Assembly (NCBI RefSeq): GCF_014196625.1
Contig: NZ_JACIDZ010000002.1
Span: 248,001-312,000 of the forward strand
Length of the DNA: 64,000 nucleotides
DNA from: Martelella radicis
GTDB taxonomy: Bacteria; Pseudomonadota; Alphaproteobacteria; Rhizobiales; Rhizobiaceae
Direction of reading: 5' to 3'
This document shows, piece by piece, positions 57,922-64,000 of the stretch. A program made the position numbers and the translations under genes. The notes under the pieces were generated by a model that worked only from the letters and a program-made list of their open reading frames with translations, made no database searches and had not been told where the DNA came from. The stretch's first letter is position 1, and every line of letters starts with the position of its first letter.

Positions 57922-58785
57922 TTACTCGTACTGCATCAGTTTCTCGTTGACGTCATCGACCCGCCGCAGCCGTTCGCGGCCCGCGCGGCCGGCCTTCAGC
58001 GTGGCACGCACCACGATCTGGTGACAGAGCGCCAGAACGGCCGCATGATTGAATTGCGGCCCCTCGGAATGGGTGCGGCAGTGAAAGTGCCAATGCGCGG
58101 CGGGATGGCGGGCCATGCCCTCGTCGGAGATCAGCGCCAGTCTGGCGCCGGATTCGACAATGGAATCGAGCAATTGCCTTGTGCCGGCAATCCGGCGCCT
58201 GAGCGTAATGGCGATCACGAGATCGCCTTCCGCGATCCGGGCCACATGCTCTCCAAGCGTTTCGCCGCCTTGCGGAAACACCACCACGTCACTGACGATC
58301 TTGGTGAGCTGCCAGTACAGATAGTGGGCGAATGACTGGCTGATGCGCTGGCCGGCGATCCACACCTTGCGGCTTTCGACCACGGCGGCAGCAAGCCGGT
58401 CGAGGTCGTTCGCGTCGAGATTGGCGAAGGTCCAGTCGAGATTGTCCTTCTCCTCGCGCATGTCGAGGGCAAGGGCCGCGGCATTGGCCTCCGGCTCCGC
58501 ATGGGCGAAGAAGGCGCGCGAGCCGGTCTGGCGCTCGTCGCGCACCGCCTTCTTCGCCTGGTCATAGCTCGAAAACCCAAGCCGGCGGATGAAACGCGAA
58601 ACGGTTGCCTTGGAGACATCGCAGAGCCGCGCCAGTTCCTGCGCGTCATAGCTGCCAAGCTCGCCGGGAAAATCCAGCAGAAATTCGCCAAGCTTGCGCT
58701 CCGCCGGGCTCAATTGCGGCAAAACCCGCTGCACGCGGGTCAGGAAGGGGGCATCGTCGGCCGGGCTTTGAAATTCTGATTTCAT
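57922..58785 (-). CDS. RpiR-family transcriptional regulator (HTH_6-SIS)
   Basis: A 287-residue regulator. N-terminal HTH_6 (about 12-85; LCDVSKATVSRFIRRLGFSSYDQAKKAV) and a SIS sugar-phosphate-type domain (about 125-255; VWIAGQRISQSFAHYLYWQL, GDLVIAITLRRR). It probably represses the divergent TTT operon and itself: a GAAAT-N4-ATTTC palindrome overlaps its own start codon and is repeated upstream. Confidence 0.9.
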   Translation of the reverse strand: MKSEFQSPADDAPFLTRVQRVLPQLSPAERKLGEFLLDFPGELGSYDAQELARLCDVSKATVSRFIRRLGFSSYDQAKKAVRDERQTGSRAFFAHAEPEANAAALALDMREEKDNLDWTFANLDANDLDRLAAAVVESRKVWIAGQRISQSFAHYLYWQLTKIVSDVVVFPQGGETLGEHVARIAEGDLVIAITLRRRIAGTRQLLDSIVESGARLALISDEGMARHPAAHWHFHCRTHSEGPQFNHAAVLALCHQIVVRATLKAGRAGRERLRRVDDVNEKLMQYE

Positions 58786-59000
58786 ATTTTCCCATTAAGG
58801 GCGGCCGACCCGAAAAGACAAGTCGCATATTTTCGAAATTCTGATTTCAGCCTGGACTTTGTGAATGGCAGGAAAAAAATGGCGCGCCAGCGGGCTTCTT
58901 TCAGTTTCGCTTGCCCAAAGAGAATTCAATTTGCCTAAATTATAACCAATATTGTCATATGCCTATTTTTTGCTTGCACGCTATATGAAACTGTAGTTTC
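58770..59000. promoter_or_regulatory. RpiR/TTT intergenic operator array
   Basis: Three perfect 5-bp inverted repeats with 4-bp spacers: GAAATTCTGATTTC at 58770-58783 and again, identical over 14 bp, at 58835-58848, and GAAACTGTAGTTTC at 58987-59000. A degenerate fourth lies at 59053-59066. Consensus GAAAY-N4-RTTTC. Candidate RpiR operators. Confidence 0.6.
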
Positions 59001-59069
59001 TTTTTCTGGAACTTGAATTTCGTCAATGCATTCGCCCCGACCCAAGACAGCAGAAACTGGAGTTCTGAC

Positions 59070-60035
59070 ATGCCGGTCCGACCGCTGAAGTCCCTGATCC
59101 TCGCCGCTACTGCCCTCGCGACCCTCGCGCCCGCCGCCCTGGCCGCCGACTATCCCGAGCGTCCCGTGCGCATTCTTGTCTCGTTTCCGCCCGGCGGCTC
59201 CAGCGATCTCGTCGCCCGCCTCCTCGCCGAACATCTCGGCAAGGAACTCGGCCAGCAATTCGTCGTCGAAAACAAGCCGGGCGCTGCCGGCACCGTGGCC
59301 GCGACAGAATTGAAAAACGCCGACAATGACGGCTACACGGTGATGCTGTCCAATCTGACGCCGTTCAATGTCGCCCCAACGAGCTTCCCCGACACGCCTT
59401 ATGATCCGATCGAGGACTTCACCCATATCGGCTATATCGGCGCCGTCCATCTCGGCATGTTCGTCTCGCCCGAGCTTGGGACGCCCGACATGGCCGCCTT
59501 TGTCGCAAAGGCCAAGGCCGAACCCGGCATGCTGGACTACGGCTCTTCCGGCGTCGGCTCCTGGGGCCATGTCGTGGCTGTTGCCTATGAAAACGAAGCA
59601 GGCGTCGAACTCTCGCACATTCCCTATAAGGGCTCCGGTCCCATGCGGCTTGATTTCCGCGCCGGCGTCATTCCGGTGATCTTCGACGCCGTGCCGCAGA
59701 ACCTGCCTTCGGTTGCCGAGGGGACGGCTCTTCCGCTCGCCGTTTCCGCGCCCGAACGGCTCGAAACCCTGCCCGACACCCCGACCTTCATCGAGCTTGG
59801 CTATGACATCGTTGCGGAAAACTGGCTCGGCATCTCCGGTCCTGCCGGGGTCGATCCGGAGATCGTCGCAACGCTTCAGGAGGCTCTCGACACGGCGCTT
59901 GCCTCCGATGAGGTCGTCGCACAGTTTGACACATGGGGCATTGTCGGCGGCAAGATGACGAGCGATGAATTCACCGACTATGTCGCTGAAGGCGCTGCCG
60001 AATGGGCGCCGCTCGTGAACCAGGCCAACAAATGA
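59070..60035 (+). CDS. TTT transporter substrate-binding protein (TctC family)
   Basis: A 321-residue periplasmic Bug/TctC protein. Signal peptide about 1-24 (ALA before ADYPERPV). YPERPVRILVSFPPGGSSDLVARLLA, VVENKPGAAGTVA and LSHIPYKGSGP are hallmark segments. Ligand unknown, probably a carboxylate. GGAG 7 nt upstream supports the ATG at 59070; the next gene overlaps by 4 nt. Confidence 0.92.
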   Translation: MPVRPLKSLILAATALATLAPAALAADYPERPVRILVSFPPGGSSDLVARLLAEHLGKELGQQFVVENKPGAAGTVAATELKNADNDGYTVMLSNLTPFNVAPTSFPDTPYDPIEDFTHIGYIGAVHLGMFVSPELGTPDMAAFVAKAKAEPGMLDYGSSGVGSWGHVVAVAYENEAGVELSHIPYKGSGPMRLDFRAGVIPVIFDAVPQNLPSVAEGTALPLAVSAPERLETLPDTPTFIELGYDIVAENWLGISGPAGVDPEIVATLQEALDTALASDEVVAQFDTWGIVGGKMTSDEFTDYVAEGAAEWAPLVNQANK

Positions 60036-61000
60036 TGCGCGTCAGCCCGCTCGCCTCGGAGGCATCCAATCTGCCGCAGATTGCCGTCGTCGTCATCGGC
60101 GAGGCGGAAGACGCGGGCTTCAACGCCAGTGGTCTTGCCGGTGCGCGCCAGGCCACGCGCGCCGGAACAGCGCGGGTCAGCATTGTCGACGGGCTGACCT
60201 ATGACACGCCGGAAATCCTCGAAAACCTTGACCGCATCCTGCCGGATTTCGACGGACTGGTTTTCGTCGGCGGGCAGGGAGACCGGGTCATGCCGGTTCT
60301 CGCGCTCGACTGGCCGGAAAAGTCCTTCGCCATCGTCCAGGGCCACGCCCACGGGCCAAACCTCGCAAGCTATGATGTTGCGCAGGAACATTCGGCCTAT
60401 CTTGCCGGCTGCCTCGCTGCCCTAATGACGAGGACCGGCACGGTCGGCCATCTTTCCGGCCATCGCGTCCGCCCGGGGCTGAAGGGCCGCGCGGCCTTCG
60501 TCCATGGCGTGCGCGACACCGACCCCGCCGTCAAGGTTCTGACGTCGTTCTGCGGCTCGCAGGACAACAATGTCGTCACCCGCCGCTGGGCCGATGCCCA
60601 GATCGCTGCCGGAGCGGATGTCACCTTCACCATGCTGAACGGTGCCCGGCAGGGCGCAATCGATGCCTGCCGTGCCGCCGGCACGCTGCAGATCGGCAAT
60701 GCGCTCGACTGGACCGCGCTCGCGCCCGATGTGTTCATTGCCTCGGCGCTGGCGCGGATCGATCTTGGCGTCGAGCGCGCCATCGCCGATGTGGCCTCCG
60801 GCAGGCTTCCCGAAAGCCCGGTTGCGCTTGGCCTTGGCGAAGGCGACTATGCCGCGCTGACGCTGAGGCCCGATGTTCCGGACGCGGTCGCCGCGCGCAT
60901 CGCCGCTTCGGCAGGAGCCATTCGCTCCGGAGAAATCATCGTCGCCGAGAAGTTCGATGACGCCGAGTTCGAGCTGGAGAGGGAGAACGGGCAATGCTGA
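60032..61000 (+). CDS. BMP/PnrA-like protein in a TTT operon
   Basis: A 322-residue protein of the basic-membrane-protein/PnrA-like type I periplasmic-binding fold: VGHLSGHRVRPGLKGRAAFVHGV, then ADAQIAAGADVTFTMLNGARQGAIDA and IGNALDW. It has no signal peptide, so it should be cytoplasmic, unlike transport-linked BMP lipoproteins. It overlaps TctC (ATGA) and the TctB gene (7 nt). Its place inside a tripartite tricarboxylate transporter operon is unusual; it may be a cytoplasmic ligand sensor or modifier (inference). Confidence 0.72.
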   Translation: MMRVSPLASEASNLPQIAVVVIGEAEDAGFNASGLAGARQATRAGTARVSIVDGLTYDTPEILENLDRILPDFDGLVFVGGQGDRVMPVLALDWPEKSFAIVQGHAHGPNLASYDVAQEHSAYLAGCLAALMTRTGTVGHLSGHRVRPGLKGRAAFVHGVRDTDPAVKVLTSFCGSQDNNVVTRRWADAQIAAGADVTFTMLNGARQGAIDACRAAGTLQIGNALDWTALAPDVFIASALARIDLGVERAIADVASGRLPESPVALGLGEGDYAALTLRPDVPDAVAARIAASAGAIRSGEIIVAEKFDDAEFELERENGQC

Positions 61001-61437
61001 AACGGCTTACGGCCCAGGCGGGCACGCTTCTCGTCGGCGCGATCGCCCTTATCTTCATCGCCGGCTCGTTGACGGCGCTCGATCTCGGCACGCCCCGGCG
61101 CATGGGCCCCGGCGCCTTCCCGCTGATCGCCGGCGGCATCCTTCTCATCCTGTCCGCCGTCGCCCTTGTCGGCGACATGAAGGCAGGCGCCGAACATCTG
61201 AAGATCGACTGGCGCACGGTCATCCCGATTGCGCTCGCCGTCGCAGGCTTCGCGCTGGTGACGCCGCGTTTCGGCGTTCTGCCGGGCGCGGGCGTCTGCG
61301 TGCTGATTGCAAGCTATGCCGTAGGCGCGCTCTCGCCGCTGCGGCGCGCCGGTCTCGTCATCGGCGCCGTGCTCGGCGTCTGGCTGGTCTTCATCGTCGG
61401 CCTCCGCCTGCCGCTCGAAGCCTTCCGGGGGTTCTGA
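60994..61437 (+). CDS. TTT transporter small membrane protein (TctB family)
   Basis: A 147-residue protein with four hydrophobic segments (about 8-28, 40-60, 75-95, 110-140). GTPRRMGPGAFPLIAGGILLILS is the TctB signature. It pairs with TctA. Confidence 0.9.
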   Translation: MLKRLTAQAGTLLVGAIALIFIAGSLTALDLGTPRRMGPGAFPLIAGGILLILSAVALVGDMKAGAEHLKIDWRTVIPIALAVAGFALVTPRFGVLPGAGVCVLIASYAVGALSPLRRAGLVIGAVLGVWLVFIVGLRLPLEAFRGF

Positions 61438-61440
61438 TCC

Positions 61441-62931
61441 ATGCTCGACAATCTCGCCCTCGGCTTTGCCACCGCCACCACGGTTTCCAACCTTCTTTAC
61501 TGTTTCCTCGGCACGTTTCTCGGCACATTCATCGGCGTGCTGCCGGGTCTCGGGCCGCTGGCGGCCGTTGCCATGCTTCTGCCGGTCTCCTTCTACCTGC
61601 CGCCGGAAACCGCGCTGGTGATGCTGGCAGGCGTCTATTACGGCGCGGAATATGGCGGCTCGATCGCCTCGATCCTGCTCAATATTCCGGGAACGCCCTC
61701 CTCCTCGATCACCTGCCTCGACGGCTATCCGATGGCCCGCGAGGGCCGCGCCGGCGTGGCGCTGCTGATGACCGCGCTCGCCTCCTTCTTCGGCGGCATT
61801 TTCGGCATTCTGGTGATCGCCGCGCTTGCGCCGGTGCTCGCGGATTTCGCGCTGCTGCTGGAACCGGCCGATTATTTTGCGGTGATGCTGCTCGGCCTTG
61901 TCGCGGCCTCCGTGGTCTCGAGCTCCGGCACGTTGCGCGGCGTGATGATGGTGACGCTCGGCGTGCTGCTCGGCACGATCGGCGTTGACGTCAACAGCGG
62001 TGCCACCCGCTTTACCGGCGGCGTCCAGGACCTGCGCGACGGCATCAATCTCGTCGTCGTCGCCATGGGCCTTTTCGGCGTGTCGGAGGCGATGTATTCG
62101 GCGCGCGGGGCATCCGCCTCCTATGCCACGGAGAAAGTCTCCTGGCAGCGCTTCCTGCCCAAGCGCGGCGAATGGCTGCGCTCGCTCGGACCCGCCATTC
62201 GCGGCAGCGTCATCGGCAGCTTCTTCGGCACCTTGCCGGGGACGGGTCAAACGGTCGCCTCCTCGATCGGCTATGCGATCGAAAAGCGCGTCTCGCCCAA
62301 TCGCGCCAATTTCGGCAAGGGCGCGATCGAGGGCGTGGTGGTGCCGGAATCGGCCAATAATGCCGCCGCGCAGACCGCCTTCATCCCGACACTGACGCTC
62401 GGCATTCCCGGCTCCACCACCATGGCGCTGATGATCGGCGCGCTGATGATCCACGGCGTCACCCCCGGCCCGCGCCTGATTTCCGAACACCCCCAGCTGT
62501 TCTGGGGCTTGATCGTCTCCTTCCTCTTCGGCAATCTCTTCCTGCTGGTGCTCAACATCCCGCTGATCGGCATCTGGGTGAGGCTGCTGCGTATCCCGCA
62601 TTACTTCCTCTATCCCACCATCGTCGTGCTGATCTCGATCGGCGTCTACAGCCTCGATCATTCCCTCTTCGATGTCTGGGCCATGCTCGGCTTCGGCGTG
62701 CTCGGCTATGTGCTGAGGCTCTACCGCTACGAACCCGCGCCGCTCCTGATCGGCTTCATCCTCGGGCCGATGATGGAGGAATATCTGCGCCGGGCCATGC
62801 TGCTCTCGCGCGGCGACCCGATGACCTTTGTCGAGCATCCGGGCGCGGCGGCGATGATCGCGATCTCTCTTCTGCTTCTGGTGCTGACGGCCATGCCGGG
62901 GCTGAAACGGCTGGCCGCGAAATGGTCCTGA
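61441..62931 (+). CDS. TTT transporter large permease (TctA family)
   Basis: A 496-residue membrane protein with about 11-12 segments. FLGTFIGVLPGLGPLAAVAMLLP, NIPGTPSSSITCLDGYPMAREG and the second repeat FFGTLPGTGQTVASSIGYAIEK are TctA hallmarks. It completes the TctCBA importer, 3 nt after TctB. Its stop is 1 nt from the convergent GAF gene. Confidence 0.93.
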   Translation: MLDNLALGFATATTVSNLLYCFLGTFLGTFIGVLPGLGPLAAVAMLLPVSFYLPPETALVMLAGVYYGAEYGGSIASILLNIPGTPSSSITCLDGYPMAREGRAGVALLMTALASFFGGIFGILVIAALAPVLADFALLLEPADYFAVMLLGLVAASVVSSSGTLRGVMMVTLGVLLGTIGVDVNSGATRFTGGVQDLRDGINLVVVAMGLFGVSEAMYSARGASASYATEKVSWQRFLPKRGEWLRSLGPAIRGSVIGSFFGTLPGTGQTVASSIGYAIEKRVSPNRANFGKGAIEGVVVPESANNAAAQTAFIPTLTLGIPGSTTMALMIGALMIHGVTPGPRLISEHPQLFWGLIVSFLFGNLFLLVLNIPLIGIWVRLLRIPHYFLYPTIVVLISIGVYSLDHSLFDVWAMLGFGVLGYVLRLYRYEPAPLLIGFILGPMMEEYLRRAMLLSRGDPMTFVEHPGAAAMIAISLLLLVLTAMPGLKRLAAKWS

Positions 62932-62932
62932 C

Positions 62933-64000
62933 TCAGGTCTCCTCGACCCTCTCAATCGCGTAATGGCCATCGACGATCAGGCGGATGATGCCGCGCGCTG
63001 GCCGTTCGATGCGCACCGGGCCGCCGCGCTCTTCAAGCCTGCGGCGCAGCAGGATCAACCGGGCCTCGAGATTGTCCTTGTATTCCGGCAGCAGGATCGT
63101 CCGGTCCCGGCGGATCTCGCGATTTGAGAATTCGCTGCGCCCGGTCTCGGCGCGGGTCTTCAGAAAGCAATGCAGCAGCCGGCCCGGCACGCCGCGAATG
63201 ACATAGTCATTGTCGATGAAAACGCTGCCGTCGCGCTGCACATAGGTCACCCGGAAATCCGGGCCCTCGCCGCTCGTCGCATCGGCCGGCGCGGCCGTGC
63301 CCGCCTCGTTCTCCGGGCTCGTGAGTTCGGCGAGCACCAGGCCCGCCGCGATATGGCCGGCGATGATTTCCAGCGCGGTCTCGTCGGCGTGAGAGAACGA
63401 AAAGCTCGTTTCCGACTCGGAGAACAACACGCCGATCAGGCGCGAGCGGAAGAGAAGCGGCACCGCCATCTGCGTCTGCGGCTCCTCAAGCAGCGGCAGG
63501 GGAATGTCCTCGTGTTCGCGCCCGATCGCGGCGGCGACGGCGGAAACATAGCGCTGGCCGCGCCGCATGTCGCTGATGCGGATGGTGCGGCGACGCTCCG
63601 CGGCGATGCCGATAATGCCGTCGCCGAACGCGATTTCGGCGCCGATGCCGTAATGCGGATAGCCCCGGCTGGCAAGCGTCGTCAGCCGGTCGCCGTCGGC
63701 GATCATCAGCATGGTGTGGCGGAAGCCGAAGCGCCTGTCGAGCATCTCAAGGGCGCGGTCGAGCATGGTTTCGGTATCCTCGGCCGCATCGATCGCGCTG
63801 ACCACGGCGGCGAGATGCGGCAGGTGGTCCTCGGGCGGGGGAATGTCCGGATCGGGCGTGTCGAGCGGAGCGACCGGATCGATGCGCACGCAGTCGAGAA
63901 CGCGATAGATATCGACGGCCTTCAGCTTCAGCATGCCGGACTTTCCCTGCAGCGCCGCCATCACATCGAGATGGGCGGAGACCCGCTCGAACACGGTGCC
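62933..64000 (-). CDS. GAF-domain protein (5' end beyond the window)
   Basis: At least 353 residues, open to the window edge, so probably incomplete at the N-terminus (the only near-edge start, GTG at 63994, is unconvincing; an internal ATG at about 63961 also exists). A GAF domain covers about 85-220 (TMLDRALEMLDRRFGFRHTMLMIADGDRLTTLASRGYP, MAVPLLFRSRLIGVLFSES). The C-terminal 100 residues look like a winged-helix unit. Ligand and partner unknown. Confidence 0.75.
   Translation of the reverse strand, partial: GTVFERVSAHLDVMAALQGKSGMLKLKAVDIYRVLDCVRIDPVAPLDTPDPDIPPPEDHLPHLAAVVSAIDAAEDTETMLDRALEMLDRRFGFRHTMLMIADGDRLTTLASRGYPHYGIGAEIAFGDGIIGIAAERRRTIRISDMRRGQRYVSAVAAAIGREHEDIPLPLLEEPQTQMAVPLLFRSRLIGVLFSESETSFSFSHADETALEIIAGHIAAGLVLAELTSPENEAGTAAPADATSGEGPDFRVTYVQRDGSVFIDNDYVIRGVPGRLLHCFLKTRAETGRSEFSNREIRRDRTILLPEYKDNLEARLILLRRRLEERGGPVRIERPARGIIRLIVDGHYAIERVEET

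Noticed and set aside
60847-62970. A 707-codon minus-strand frame rich in His, Asp, Arg and Glu
   Set aside because: Antisense to the TctB and TctA genes; low-complexity composition reflects the complement of membrane-protein codons.

Overview
The window is chromosomal DNA from an alphaproteobacterium, most likely order Hyphomicrobiales (Rhizobiales) close to Rhizobiaceae. Evidence: high G+C; the infC-rpmI-rplT-pheS-pheT cluster with an ATT-started infC; the secB / fxsA / Tim44-like / Smr / XRE / gyrB block typical of rhizobial chromosomes; and TRAP, tripartite tricarboxylate (TTT) and sugar ABC importers with DeoR, RpiR and LysR regulators. The genus cannot be fixed by reading alone.

Layout. 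0-13.5 kb is mainly core: an alpha/beta hydrolase, infC-rpmI-rplT, pheS and pheT (split by a DUF4160/DUF2442 pair), ubiG, an SH3-domain secreted protein, a 2-hydroxyacid dehydrogenase, an Excalibur-like small secreted protein, a GDPD-like protein, ispA, mtgA, a GST and rpmF. 13.5-15 kb is an A/T-richer accessory pair: an unrecognised 279-aa protein and a PIN-domain protein. 15.2-21 kb holds a GH94 disaccharide phosphorylase divergent from a TRAP transporter. 21.1-22.6 kb is a small island beside tRNA-Thr(CGT): a SocA/SocB-type (type VI) toxin-antitoxin pair and a duplicated 5' half of the tRNA. 22.7-33 kb is mixed housekeeping (folE, EamA exporter, VOC protein, P-loop ATPase, MliC-like protein, pta, Hsp70-like protein, secB, fxsA, Tim44-like, Smr, XRE), followed by gyrB.

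35.9-48.3 kb is the most interesting region. A nine-gene minus-strand operon encodes a betaine-type ABC importer, a histidine-ammonia-lyase-fold enzyme without the MIO-forming Ala-Ser-Gly, a urocanase-like enzyme without the catalytic Cys, a DUF917 (S-methyl-thiohydantoin desulfurase family) protein, a hydantoinase-like amidohydrolase and an M20 N-carbamoyl-amino-acid hydrolase. Together these match every step from ergothioneine (or S-methyl-ergothioneine) to glutamate: import, loss of trimethylamine, hydration, desulfuration, ring opening, decarbamoylation. A divergent LysR-type regulator with two tandem helix-turn-helix domains faces it across a promoter region with three inverted repeats. 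A G/C-rich palindromic intergenic repeat lies inside this operon and again just beyond its end.

48.4-64 kb is catabolic and transport DNA: a host-attachment-family protein, a DeoR-controlled sugar ABC importer, a LolD/FtsX/HlyD-like export system, and an RpiR-controlled TTT importer that contains an extra BMP-family protein. Its promoter carries repeated GAAAY-N4-RTTTC palindromes. The window ends inside a GAF-domain gene. No CRISPR array, rRNA, insertion sequence or prophage was seen.
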